Positions 7,937 to 16,635 of a stretch of DNA of 64,000 bases are shown one piece after another. The translations under genes were made by a program, and so were the position numbers. The notes beneath the pieces were generated by a model, which did not search any database, was not told the DNA's origin, and saw nothing but the letters and a program-made list of their open reading frames with translations. The first letter of the stretch is position 1, and every line of letters starts with the position of its first letter. Origin of the DNA: Woeseia oceani (GTDB lineage: Bacteria > Pseudomonadota > Gammaproteobacteria > Steroidobacterales > Woeseiaceae); the NCBI RefSeq assembly GCF_001677435.1, contig NZ_CP016268.1, forward strand, positions 3,337,001-3,401,000, given 5' to 3'.

Positions 7937-9403
7937 ATGACCCTTAAATTTCGTTTTCTCCACACCCTGCTACTGACCGTTTTGCTGCTTGGCAGCGCCA
8001 GTGCGCAAAGCCCGCTGCGCGAAACGTTCTTCAAGGATGCCGACGCAGCCATGGCCGCCGCCGATGCGGCCAACGCCAGCCTGCTGTCACCCCGCAACTA
8101 CGAGCGCGCCAAGAAAGCCTTTGATGACGGCGAGGAAGGCCTGCGCCGCGGCCGCAACATCGAGTACGTGCGCGACAAGACCGGCGAAGCCACGGAATAC
8201 TTCAACAAAGCCACTGAAGCAGCCAAGCTGGCCCGCACGGCGCTGGCCCAGGTCATGAAGAGCCGTCAGGATGCCGCCAATGCACGTGCGCCTCAGCTGG
8301 CGTCGGACTTGTGGGAAAAAGCGCAGCGTGAGTTCGCTGATGCGATTCGCTACCTCGAACGCGGCGACCTGCAGCGCTCCAAGCGCCAGGACATCGAGGC
8401 AACCACCCTGTACCGCGATGCCGAACTGATGGCGATCAAGACCCAGTACTTAAGCGAAACGCGGCAACTGCTGGCTGACGCGGACCGTGCCCGGGTTGGT
8501 CGCTATGCGCCGGTCACACTGGGTCGCGCACAACAGCTGCTCGCTGACGCCGAACGCGAACTCAGCGAGAACCGCTACGACACGGACTTGCCACGCAGTC
8601 TCGCCCAGCGCGCCAACTACGAAGCACGGCATGCGTTCTACCTGTCGGAAGTGGTTCGCCAGGTTCGCGACAAGGACCTGACCGTCGAAGATCTGATTCT
8701 GGAGTGGGAAGACCCGCTGGTCGCTATTTCCGGCGCGGCAGATGTCGTTCCCAACATGGCCGGCGGTCATGACGAACTCCAGGCCACCTTGGTCGAGTTC
8801 ATCGAGACGCTGCGGGCCGACAAGCAACGACTCGAACAACAGTACGAAGAAAGCACCGTACGCCTCGCGGAAATGGAAGAGGAAATCCGCACCCTGGACG
8901 AACGCCTGGGCGGCGCAACCGAGGAACGCGCAGCACTGGTGCAACGGCTCGAAGCCCAAGCGCGCATCAAGGAACAGTTCGAACAGGTCGAGAAGCTGTT
9001 CAGTCGCGAGGAAGCACGGGTATTTCGCGAAGGCGACACCGTTATTCTGCGCCTCGTGGGCCTGAGCTTTGACAGCGGTCAGTCCGAGATCAAACAGGAA
9101 AACTTCAACCTGCTGTCGAAGGTCGAAAAAGCGATTGATCTGTTCCCGCGCAGCGAGCTGACCATTGAAGGCCACACCGATTCACACGGCAGCGACGAAC
9201 TGAACCAGACCCTGTCGCAGGCACGCGCAGAAGCGGTGCAGCAGTACATGATCAATGCCATGCGTATTCCGAGTTACCGGCTGATTGCCACCGGCTTTGG
9301 CGAAACCAACCCGGTAGCCAACAACGAAACGGCGTCGGGTCGTGCGAGCAACCGGCGCATCGACATTGTCATCACGCCGAACCTGGAAACACCGGGCAGC
9401 TAA
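7937..9403 (+). CDS. OmpA-family protein with N-terminal DUF4398-like helical region
   Basis: A 488-residue exported protein with a signal peptide ending near residue 24 (LLGSASAQ). Residues about 25-230 are alanine-rich helical repeats (DAAMAAADAANAS, RAKKAFDDGEEGLRRG), resembling DUF4398/tetratricopeptide-like periplasmic spacers. Residues about 285-350 form a coiled coil (LRADKQRLEQQYEES...). The C-terminal OmpA-like domain, about residues 355-485, contains LSFDSGQSEI, EGHTDSHG and the peptidoglycan-binding end GRASNRRIDIVI. The protein would therefore bridge a periplasmic helical rod and the cell wall. AGGA seven bases before the ATG at 7937 supports the start. It is monocistronic, with a strong terminator directly after the stop. 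Confidence 0.88.
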   Translation: MTLKFRFLHTLLLTVLLLGSASAQSPLRETFFKDADAAMAAADAANASLLSPRNYERAKKAFDDGEEGLRRGRNIEYVRDKTGEATEYFNKATEAAKLARTALAQVMKSRQDAANARAPQLASDLWEKAQREFADAIRYLERGDLQRSKRQDIEATTLYRDAELMAIKTQYLSETRQLLADADRARVGRYAPVTLGRAQQLLADAERELSENRYDTDLPRSLAQRANYEARHAFYLSEVVRQVRDKDLTVEDLILEWEDPLVAISGAADVVPNMAGGHDELQATLVEFIETLRADKQRLEQQYEESTVRLAEMEEEIRTLDERLGGATEERAALVQRLEAQARIKEQFEQVEKLFSREEARVFREGDTVILRLVGLSFDSGQSEIKQENFNLLSKVEKAIDLFPRSELTIEGHTDSHGSDELNQTLSQARAEAVQQYMINAMRIPSYRLIATGFGETNPVANNETASGRASNRRIDIVITPNLETPGS

Positions 9404-9418
9404 CCACCTTAGGTGCGG

Positions 9419-9456
9419 AGCGGGTAGTTGCGATTGCAGCTACCCGCTTTATTTAT
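9419..9456 (+). terminator. Rho-independent terminator of the OmpA-family gene
   Basis: A perfect 9-bp stem (AGCGGGTAG / CTACCCGCT, 9419-9427 and 9440-9448) with a 12-nt loop is followed by TTATTTAT on the plus strand. The tail overlaps the stop codon of the convergent hydrolase gene. Confidence 0.85.
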
Positions 9457-10354
9457 GCCCGCGCCACCATTCGACGATGTGCACCGCCGTATCGCGGTTT
9501 GCCAGGTACCCGTATTCCGCGTGCACGTTCAGCACGCCATGGTCTCGGTACCAGTTGTAGACTTCATAGTCTTCGATCGCACGCACCAGTTTCAGCTCGA
9601 TCATCTCACCGAAATCGCGGCGCAGGGCGCGATCAAGTGCCGTCAATTCCCCGACCGCCGCAAAGTTTTTCCATTGCCGGATATTGTGCGGATAACGCGC
9701 CCTGCCCGTTTCGCATCGCCCCAGCAGGCGACGCTGGATGTAGCGCTGGCCAAGCGGACTGCCCAGGGTCATTAACAGATCCAGCGTGAAATCGCTGTCG
9801 GGGTTCTGGCTCAGTTGCCAGAGTACATCCCAGGCGATGACAGAGCCCATGCTGTGTGCGAGCAGGAGTACCGGCCGGCCGGCCGCCGCTGCCGCCAGCA
9901 ACGGAACTTTAAGCTGGCGCCGCGTATTCTCCGCCACGTCGTTTTCATTGCTGACGTAACGCCGCAGATCGCGCAAGTGCAAGGCGACGTTTTCGTCAGC
10001 CAAACGCGGGATCAGAAACGGCAGTCGGTCGCCGATGTGATAAAGCCAGCGCAAGGCTCGACGACGCCACGAACGCGCCGACTTGCGATCTGTCTCGTCG
10101 GCCGCCTCTTTGTCCAGCAAGGCATTGATGCCTTCCCGATCAAGCGCCATGTCACGGCTCTCACCGTAAAAATCGTAGGTCCAGCTAACGATGTCGAATA
10201 CGGCATCGCCACTGCGCACCTCTGCGGCGATTTCCGGGTCGACTTTCTCCAAGCCGGCCAGCAGGCAGCGCCGCAACGCATCGCGGTGTACCGACGGCTC
10301 CGGCTTCGGCTTCAGTCCCGGTATGTAAAGGATCAATGGCGCGGGCGTTGCCAA
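9449..10354 (-). CDS. Predicted alpha/beta hydrolase (lipase-like) of unknown substrate
   Basis: A 301-residue soluble protein. It opens with an alpha/beta hydrolase-like strand and oxyanion region (LILYIPGLKPKPEP) and carries a nucleophile elbow VLLLAHSMGSVIAW with S168 as the likely catalytic serine. GSPLGQRYI (after LMTLGSP) is characteristic of PGAP1/lipase-like proteins. A histidine late in the protein (residues GVLNVHAEYGYL) could complete the triad. The frame starts with TTG, preceded by AGGA six bases upstream. It begins 2 nt after the stop of the HAD hydrolase gene, so the two are co-transcribed. The substrate is unknown; an ester or acylated lipid is plausible. Confidence 0.75.
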   Translation of the reverse strand: MATPAPLILYIPGLKPKPEPSVHRDALRRCLLAGLEKVDPEIAAEVRSGDAVFDIVSWTYDFYGESRDMALDREGINALLDKEAADETDRKSARSWRRRALRWLYHIGDRLPFLIPRLADENVALHLRDLRRYVSNENDVAENTRRQLKVPLLAAAAAGRPVLLLAHSMGSVIAWDVLWQLSQNPDSDFTLDLLMTLGSPLGQRYIQRRLLGRCETGRARYPHNIRQWKNFAAVGELTALDRALRRDFGEMIELKLVRAIEDYEVYNWYRDHGVLNVHAEYGYLANRDTAVHIVEWWRGHK

Positions 10355-10356
10355 AA

Positions 10357-11064
10357 CTAGTCCTGCCGTTCCGCAACCACCGGCTGCAACCAGTCGGCGA
10401 GAGCTTCGATCGTACTGACAGTGATATCCGGACTCAGCATCCCCTCGGGCCAGGCACTGCCGACACGATTGACCCAGGCTGCCTGCATGCCGACCGCGCG
10501 TGCGCCATGAACGTCCAGCTCCGGGTGATCACCGACGTGCAGAATCTCGTTGGCTTGCACGCCGGCGCGCTTGCAGGCCGCCGCGAATATTCGTTTGTCG
10601 GGTTTGGCAGCACCCACTTCAGCTGCCGTCACAACGTCATGAAAGAGGTGGCGGATACCAATCTTGTCCAGATTGGCATTGCCGTTGGTCAATGCCAGTA
10701 CGCGAAAGTTCTGCGACAAACGCTCCAGGCCCGGCAGCACGTCGGGAAACAACTGCACCGTATTGCGCTGCTCGTCGAAGACCTCGAACGCTGCATCAAC
10801 AAAACTCTCATTGTAGCCCGCTGCATCAGCCATGCGCGCAAGCACGGCGCGGCGCAGGAAACGCAAGTCGTGCAGTTTGTCGGCATGTTTCGCGATGATT
10901 TCGCTACGCAAGTTCATCACCGCATCACGGTCAAAGTGATCGCCGATGCGCGGATAGTGCTCTTGCAGCCACTGCGCCAACGTACGTTCGGCGCGCGCTA
11001 TTACCGGCGCAATTTCCCACAGCGTGTCATCGAGATCGAGTGTAATGGCGCGAATCGTAGGCAT
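10357..11064 (-). CDS. HAD-superfamily hydrolase (subfamily IA phosphatase)
   Basis: A 235-residue phosphatase. Motif I is ITLDLDDTLW, with nucleophile D10 and acid D12. Motif II is VLALTNGN, motif III GAAKPDKRIF with the conserved lysine, and motif IV GDHPELDVHGARAVG. A helical cap sits between motifs I and II as in YjjG/phosphoglycolate phosphatase relatives. The substrate may be a nucleotide, a sugar phosphate or phosphoglycolate. It is the first gene of a two-gene unit with the hydrolase at 9449 and is divergent from gloA. Confidence 0.87.
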   Translation of the reverse strand: MPTIRAITLDLDDTLWEIAPVIARAERTLAQWLQEHYPRIGDHFDRDAVMNLRSEIIAKHADKLHDLRFLRRAVLARMADAAGYNESFVDAAFEVFDEQRNTVQLFPDVLPGLERLSQNFRVLALTNGNANLDKIGIRHLFHDVVTAAEVGAAKPDKRIFAAACKRAGVQANEILHVGDHPELDVHGARAVGMQAAWVNRVGSAWPEGMLSPDITVSTIEALADWLQPVVAERQD

Positions 11065-11155
11065 CTTGCGGGCTGTCTCAACGGCAGCGGGGCTGCAAAC
11101 GGGACCGGCATTGTGTTCTCATATACGCTGACGATTCAACTCTGGCTGTAGCGAT

Positions 11156-11575
11156 ATGAAGTATTTGCACACGATGGTTCGGGTCCGCGACCTCGATCAA
11201 TCACTGGATTTTTACTGCAACAAACTCGGACTGCGCGAATTGCGCCGCAAAGAGAATGAGCAGGGGCGGTTCACACTGGTTTTTCTCGCCGCGCCCGGCG
11301 ATGACGATGCACAAGTGGAACTCACCTGGAACTGGGACCCGGAAGAATACGGCGAAGGCCGCAACTTCGGGCATCTCGCCTACGAGGTCGACGACATTTA
11401 CAAAGCCTGCCAACGGCTCATGGACGGCGGCGTCACCATCAACCGGCCACCGCGCGACGGTTACATGGCGTTCGTGCGTTCGCCAGACAACATTTCGATC
11501 GAGTTGCTGCAGCACGGCGACGCATTGCCCGCCGCTGAACCCTGGGCGTCAATGCCGAATACGGGTCACTGGTAG
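11156..11575 (+). CDS. gloA: Lactoylglutathione lyase (glyoxalase I)
   Basis: A 139-residue VOC-fold metalloenzyme that isomerises the methylglyoxal-glutathione hemithioacetal to S-lactoylglutathione. The four metal ligands of bacterial GloA can be matched: H5 (MKYLHTMVRV), E55 (VELTWNW), H73 (FGHLAYEV) and E116 (ISIELLQ). It lacks the long extension of the yeast/human zinc forms, so it is probably the nickel/cobalt bacterial type. It is divergent from the HAD hydrolase and convergent with batD, with a 24-nt gap. Confidence 0.93.
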   Translation: MKYLHTMVRVRDLDQSLDFYCNKLGLRELRRKENEQGRFTLVFLAAPGDDDAQVELTWNWDPEEYGEGRNFGHLAYEVDDIYKACQRLMDGGVTINRPPRDGYMAFVRSPDNISIELLQHGDALPAAEPWASMPNTGHW

Positions 11576-11599
11576 ACCAGCCGCAATAACTTGCGAGGA

Positions 11600-13294
11600 C
11601 TAGCCTGCCGGCATTAGCGGCGGCAGGCCGTCGTCCTCGCGCTGTTCCAGCGCCTCTTTCCTGACCGTCACGGTGCGCAGCGCTTTGGCCAGCGCGGCGG
11701 TGTCAAAGCCGGCGGCGTCGCGGCCATAACGACTGGCCGCCATCGCGCGCAACTCATCGCTAAGCGGCGCAGTCACTCGTTCAGCAATTGCACCGATACT
11801 GCGCGGCGTGTTCTGCGGCCACTCGAGCCGTGCCCATTCGAGCAGTGCTGCCTGTACGCCGGCGCTGTCGCCGTCGGTCGCCGCCTTGCGGGCCGCTTTC
11901 AGACAGCGCGATTGCTGCTTGTGCAACGGCATGGCCGGCGGCTCCTTGCTGATCTCGGCACCGGGGCTGCGGCGCGACCACCACCAGGCGCACAAGGTCA
12001 GCAACCACGCGACCGCGAGGCCCTCGCTGATGCGTTGCCAGAACGGGTCATCCACGTAGACCGTCTCCACTTCACTGCTCGGCTCGTCGGTGACAGCGAC
12101 CGGTTGCTGCGGCAACGCAATAGCCGACGGTTTAATCTGCAAGGTTCGGGCTGGCAGGCTGGCGATTTTCCATTCGCTTGCCGCAATATCCCACCACGGC
12201 AGCTCGACCGCTGGCAGTTCAATCGGGCCGGCATTGACGCCAATCATGGCGTACTGTTCGCTGCGAGTGGCAAGTATGCCGCGCGGCACGGCAACCACAC
12301 TGAGCTCCGGTTTGTCGGGATAGATTTTCAGCTCGCTTGTTGATTCCGGTTCGATAACCGGGATTTGCGTGGACAACTGTCCCAACGCGGTGACGGTAAT
12401 GTGCCGGGTGATGGGTTCGCCAGCCGGCAGGTCGCCCGGTTCGCGCGACCAGTCTTCGCTGAGCTCGACACTGTGCGCTGGCAACCAGACAGCGTTCGGG
12501 TGTGTAGCAGGCGGTGGCGGTATGGGTTGCACACTGATGCTCACGGGTTCGGAGCGGAATACTTTGCGACCGGTGATGCGGCCGTCGCGCAATACCCGCG
12601 CCTCAAACCGCACGGGCGCAATGTTCAGCTCGCCACTGGCCTGCGGGAACAACGCATAAACACGCTCGACCACGTTGTAAGCCTTGCCGTTCAATATGGC
12701 GTCATAGCTGCGCTCGTCCCCGGCCATTTCGACCAGCACATCTACGCCACTGATTTCGGGCTCGGACAACCTGGGTTGTCGCGTCGATACCGCGCGATAC
12801 ACCTTGAGCGTATACAGGATCTGCGACTGCACGTAAGCCTCGCCGAGATCGGCTTCCGCAGTAATGAATATGTCGGCCTCGCCGGGCGCATCGCTGGTCA
12901 CGGGCTTGACGAAAATTTCCAGCGGCTCACTGCGCTCATTGGCGACAGTGACGGGCGGTATAACGAGATCACCTTCGCGTTTCGCCATCAGTACATAGGT
13001 CCAGGTGCGACTGCGGCTGATCTGACCGTTGACGATGGTGGTGTTACTCATGTGACTGCGCGTGCCGATGTAAAAATCGGTCTCAAGCGCAGCGACGTCG
13101 GGCTCGACATCAATCGCGGTATCGACCGTGATCTTCAACGTGAAAGATTCATTCAACTCCACTTCGGGCCGGTCCACGCTGGCAACAACAGCTGCCATTG
13201 CAGGCACTATTGCCGCACTCATCAACAGCGCGAACGTTGTCTGCAATAGTCGTCGCGCCATCCCCCTGCCATACGCAGCAACCGTACTTACCAT
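11600..13294 (-). CDS. batD: BatD-like protein (oxygen/aerotolerance operon)
   Basis: A 564-residue envelope protein with an N-terminal signal (LLMSAAIVPAMAAVVASV). A long beta-rich BatD region follows (VDRPEVELNESFTLKITVD, TWTYVLMAKREGDLVIPPV), then one membrane helix at about residue 420 (ISEGLAVAWLLTLCAWWW) and a C-terminal cytosolic helical part. This is the usual BatD order. It is the last gene of the MoxR-Bat operon. Its ATG lies 7 nt inside the end of batB/C and is preceded by AGGTGA, a strong ribosome binding site, so translation is probably coupled. Bat proteins are thought to act with MoxR ATPases in assembling envelope complexes; the precise role here is inferred from family. Confidence 0.9.
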   Translation of the reverse strand: MVSTVAAYGRGMARRLLQTTFALLMSAAIVPAMAAVVASVDRPEVELNESFTLKITVDTAIDVEPDVAALETDFYIGTRSHMSNTTIVNGQISRSRTWTYVLMAKREGDLVIPPVTVANERSEPLEIFVKPVTSDAPGEADIFITAEADLGEAYVQSQILYTLKVYRAVSTRQPRLSEPEISGVDVLVEMAGDERSYDAILNGKAYNVVERVYALFPQASGELNIAPVRFEARVLRDGRITGRKVFRSEPVSISVQPIPPPPATHPNAVWLPAHSVELSEDWSREPGDLPAGEPITRHITVTALGQLSTQIPVIEPESTSELKIYPDKPELSVVAVPRGILATRSEQYAMIGVNAGPIELPAVELPWWDIAASEWKIASLPARTLQIKPSAIALPQQPVAVTDEPSSEVETVYVDDPFWQRISEGLAVAWLLTLCAWWWSRRSPGAEISKEPPAMPLHKQQSRCLKAARKAATDGDSAGVQAALLEWARLEWPQNTPRSIGAIAERVTAPLSDELRAMAASRYGRDAAGFDTAALAKALRTVTVRKEALEQREDDGLPPLMPAG

Positions 13295-15087
13295 GGTTTC
13301 ACCTCGTCGTCAGGCCACACATTGTTGCCGTCCTGATCGCGTCCCTCGCGTTGATATTGATAACGGAATTTACGGCGCAGCAAACCGCCCGGATCGTTCG
13401 GTATGCGCCGCAGCCACTGTTCCATCGCCTGCTCCTGCTCCTGCACCCGACGTGCAGCGGCCTGGGCCTCGGCATCACCGTCCTGTGGCTCGGTCTCGTC
13501 ACCCTGTTCCGCCGCTTCCTGTGCGGCGCGTTCAAGTTCTTCCTGCATGGCGGCAAGGTCGTCTTCGCTCACTTCACGTTCGCGCGCGGAATCTTCGCTT
13601 TCAGATTCCTCGCCCGGTGAACCATCGCTGCCCTGCTCGCCTGACTGGTCCGACTGACTGTCGCCTTCGGATTGCTGCGCCTCGCCACCGGACTCGCCGC
13701 TGTTATCCTGCGAGTTATTGTTCTTTGCGTCCTGTGCGTCGCGGATGTCCTTCAGCAGGTCGCGGTTGTACATGGCATCTTCATTGGTCGGGTCGATCGC
13801 CAGCGATTTCTCGTACGCTTCGATAGCCGAATCAAACTGACTCATGCGTGCCAGCGAGTTGCCAAGGTTGTACAGCGCAGTGGCACCGTCGCGCCCCGAA
13901 AATGCCGCGGCACTTTCGGCAAACTGCCCGGCACGGTAACGCGCAACGGCTTCCCAGTCGGGATGTTCAAAGCGTTCGGCCGCCGCCTCGGCATCGCCCT
14001 CGGCAAGCAGTTCACTCGCTTGTTGATCGGGTGTCTTCCAGAGATCGGACCAGGTCAACGCCTGTGCCTGTTGCGGGAACTGCAACACCGCCATCACCAG
14101 CACCAGAACCCAGCCGCGGCGGAACGCCAGTGCCGCCAGTGGCACGAGCAACAGCAGCAACCACGGCCCTTCTTCGCGCCACTGATCGGTCGCCCGCTCG
14201 TCATCGCCCGCCGCACTGCTGCTCGTTGGCGCAGCCATCAGGCGTTCGATATCGGCATCGTCGGTCGTGATTACGCTGTAGCGACCGCCACCGGCCTGGG
14301 CCAGCATTTGCAGGCCATCGGCTTCCAGCCGCGGCACGGCGATCTGCCCTGAACGGTCGGTCACGAAGCCGCCCTCGGCGCGCGGAATCGGCGCACCTTC
14401 GGGCGTACCCACCGCCAGTACCGACAATCGGTAGCCGGCATCCAGCAGGTCGCGAGCCGCCTGTTCGGCCGCCAGCGACGAACCGCCATCGGCAATCAAC
14501 AGCACTTCGCCGTTGTTTGAGCCGGCCTGATCGAGCAACTGCCGAGCCTTGTCGATCGCTGCCACCGGATAGCTGCCGCGACTCGGCATGATATCGGTAC
14601 TGACACTGTTGACGAGTGCGGCAACGGTGTCCGCGTCAGTCGTTAACGGCGTGACCGTAAAGGCGTTGGATGAATAGACAACCAGCGCGGTTTGCCCGGC
14701 CGATCGCTTGTCGAGGATGTCGAGAATTTTGAGGCGGGCACGCACCAGCCGGCTCGGCGTCAGGTCCTGCGCGTCCATCGAACGCGACAGGTCGAGCGCG
14801 ATCACGAGTGCCTGATCGGAGCGGAATACCGGTTGGTCGACGCGGTTCCAGGCCGGCCCGGCCAATGCGGTGATAGCCAGCACGGCGCCCAGCAATACCA
14901 GCCACCAGCGGTATACGCCCTGATGCCGTTGCGAGCTCGACAGCACGTACGGCACCAGCGCCGGGTCAACGACCCGTTGCCAGCTACCGGCGGAAAGTCG
15001 TCGCTGCGCGAGCAAGGCGATGGCCAGCACGACGGGCGGCAAAGCCCACAGCCAGTCCGGTCGCAGGAAATGAAACTCAGCCGGCAT
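13288..15087 (-). CDS. batB: BatB/BatC fusion: VWA domain plus TPR and acidic tail
   Basis: A 599-residue inner-membrane protein. Membrane segments lie near residues 11-27 and 61-77, followed by a von Willebrand A domain with MIDAS DLSRSMD (D99, S101, S103) and further membrane helices near residue 310-335 (LLLLLVPLAALAF). After this come TPR-like repeats (ATALYNLGNSLARMSQFDSAIEAYEKSL). The last 150 residues are highly acidic and low-complexity (SEGDSQSDQSGEQGSDG...) and end with a basic patch (RRKFRYQYQREGRDQ). In Bacteroidetes BatB and BatC are separate genes; here the VWA and TPR parts are one polypeptide, as in many proteobacteria. It overlaps batA by 11 nt. Confidence 0.92.
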   Translation of the reverse strand: MPAEFHFLRPDWLWALPPVVLAIALLAQRRLSAGSWQRVVDPALVPYVLSSSQRHQGVYRWWLVLLGAVLAITALAGPAWNRVDQPVFRSDQALVIALDLSRSMDAQDLTPSRLVRARLKILDILDKRSAGQTALVVYSSNAFTVTPLTTDADTVAALVNSVSTDIMPSRGSYPVAAIDKARQLLDQAGSNNGEVLLIADGGSSLAAEQAARDLLDAGYRLSVLAVGTPEGAPIPRAEGGFVTDRSGQIAVPRLEADGLQMLAQAGGGRYSVITTDDADIERLMAAPTSSSAAGDDERATDQWREEGPWLLLLLVPLAALAFRRGWVLVLVMAVLQFPQQAQALTWSDLWKTPDQQASELLAEGDAEAAAERFEHPDWEAVARYRAGQFAESAAAFSGRDGATALYNLGNSLARMSQFDSAIEAYEKSLAIDPTNEDAMYNRDLLKDIRDAQDAKNNNSQDNSGESGGEAQQSEGDSQSDQSGEQGSDGSPGEESESEDSAREREVSEDDLAAMQEELERAAQEAAEQGDETEPQDGDAEAQAAARRVQEQEQAMEQWLRRIPNDPGGLLRRKFRYQYQREGRDQDGNNVWPDDEVKPW

Positions 15088-16123
15088 CGCGCACTGCTCC
15101 GTAGCCCCGTTTCAATTCTCTTGCTACCCGCCACCCGGCGAGCAGGTTTGCCAGTGCCATCAACATCGCAAGCACCACGGCACCGCCAAGTGGCCAGTAA
15201 AAGAGCGCCGTCACCGGGCGGAAGCCGGCTTCAGGTTCGGCCACCGGTTCCATCTCATCCAGCAAGCGATAAATATCCTGCAACGATGCCGTGTCGCGAG
15301 CCCGGAAATAGCGACCTCCGGTCTGTTCAGCAATCGTCGTTAAGGTTTCTTCGTCAAGGTCCGCGGATGGATTAACCCGGCGCATGCCGCCGGTAATTGA
15401 CGGCACCGAGATTGATTCGGCGCCGATACCGATCGTGTAAATACGCAAGCCGATTTGCTGCGCAAGTTCGGCGGCTTTGAGCGGATCGACGGCACCGGCC
15501 GTGTTCGCACCGTCCGTCAGCAGGATCAGGACCTGATCGCCGCCTACATCGCCCTGGTCGTGTATGCGTTTAACGGCCAGCGTGATTGCATCACCGATGG
15601 CGGTTTTCTCCCCGGCCAGACCGATGAACGCTTCCATCAAGAGCACGTTGACCGTCTCGCGATCCAGGGTCAGCGGCACTTGCAGATAAGCACGCTCGCC
15701 AAACAGGATAAGTCCGATACGATCACCTTCGCGGCGCATGATGAAGTCGCTGGCAACGGCCTTAGTGGCCGTCAGGCGATCAACCTTGCGGCTGCCGAGC
15801 TCGAAATCCTTGGCATCCATACTGCCGGACAGATCCACAGCCAGCATCAGGTTGCGCCCCGACACCGGCACGTCCAGTTCATCGCCGATGCGTTCCGGTC
15901 TGGCCGCCGCGAGTACCAGTAACAGCCAGGCGATCACCGCCAGCCAGAAACGCCAGTTCAGGAGTTGCTCAACCTCGGAGCGATCGGCCAGTACCGAGAA
16001 CCCGGACAAGCTGGGGACCCGCAATCCGGCTTCCTGTGCGCCGCTCACCGGCGGCAGGAGCTTGCGCACCAGCAATGGCAGCGGCAGCGCGAGCAACATC
16101 CACGGCCAGGCAAGCGACCACAT
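15077..16123 (-). CDS. batA: BatA-like VWA domain membrane protein
   Basis: A 348-residue protein with two N-terminal membrane helices (residues about 5-21 and 58-75), a VWA domain whose MIDAS is DLSGSMD (D97, S99, S101) and whose ILLTDGANTAG loop supplies further metal contacts, and a C-terminal membrane helix (FYWPLGGAVVLAMLMALANLLAG). The metal-dependent adhesion site faces the periplasm or cytoplasm depending on topology. It is translationally linked on both sides: one base overlaps the DUF4381 gene and 11 nt overlap batB/C. Confidence 0.93.
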   Translation of the reverse strand: MWSLAWPWMLLALPLPLLVRKLLPPVSGAQEAGLRVPSLSGFSVLADRSEVEQLLNWRFWLAVIAWLLLVLAAARPERIGDELDVPVSGRNLMLAVDLSGSMDAKDFELGSRKVDRLTATKAVASDFIMRREGDRIGLILFGERAYLQVPLTLDRETVNVLLMEAFIGLAGEKTAIGDAITLAVKRIHDQGDVGGDQVLILLTDGANTAGAVDPLKAAELAQQIGLRIYTIGIGAESISVPSITGGMRRVNPSADLDEETLTTIAEQTGGRYFRARDTASLQDIYRLLDEMEPVAEPEAGFRPVTALFYWPLGGAVVLAMLMALANLLAGWRVARELKRGYGAVRDAG

Positions 16124-16617
16124 CAGACCCGTTCCTCCGGCAATGGCGTCGCCAGGCGTTGTTTGACGGCGGCAATCAATGCCGGGACATCCACCTGTGC
16201 GGTGTCCGCACGTTCCGCGCGATACGGCAACGACTCCAGGTTGCGGCCGGGCCCGGCAACGAACACGGGACTCGGCAAACCACGGTCAAGAAACGCGAGC
16301 CATGCCTCGCCGGTCAGGCCGGCAATATCGAGACGCGGCGCATAAGCCAGCATGGTGCGCCGGGTCAGCGCCGACAGTTGTCGCGCGAGCAGGACGGCAT
16401 TGCCGTCCTGCTGATAATTTCCCTCGAGCCGGTTCAGCTCTCTTAACGCGATACGCCGCACAGCGGCCCGTTGCCACTGTCGCCAGGCGCGCCACAGCAG
16501 CCAGAGGATACCGGTCGCCGCCAGTGCGATCAGGAACCACCAGCCGGGTGCGAGTGGCCACCAACCGATGGGCTCGGGCAAGTGCAGGTCGCGCAGCGGG
16601 AGATTCTCAGGATTCAT
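16123..16617 (-). CDS. DUF4381 membrane protein of the MoxR-Bat operon
   Basis: A 164-residue protein with the DUF4381 start pattern (LPLRDLHLPEPIGWWPLAPGWW), one membrane helix (about residues 27-45) and a basic helical C-terminal part (LNRLEGNYQQDGNAVLLARQLSALTRRTML). DUF4381 genes occur almost only between DUF58 and BatA genes, which is the position here. No enzymatic motif is visible; a membrane adaptor for the complex is likely. The gene starts 18 nt after the DUF58 gene. Confidence 0.9.
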   Translation of the reverse strand: MNPENLPLRDLHLPEPIGWWPLAPGWWFLIALAATGILWLLWRAWRQWQRAAVRRIALRELNRLEGNYQQDGNAVLLARQLSALTRRTMLAYAPRLDIAGLTGEAWLAFLDRGLPSPVFVAGPGRNLESLPYRAERADTAQVDVPALIAAVKQRLATPLPEERV

Positions 16618-16635
16618 GGTTGCTGCTGCATCCGC

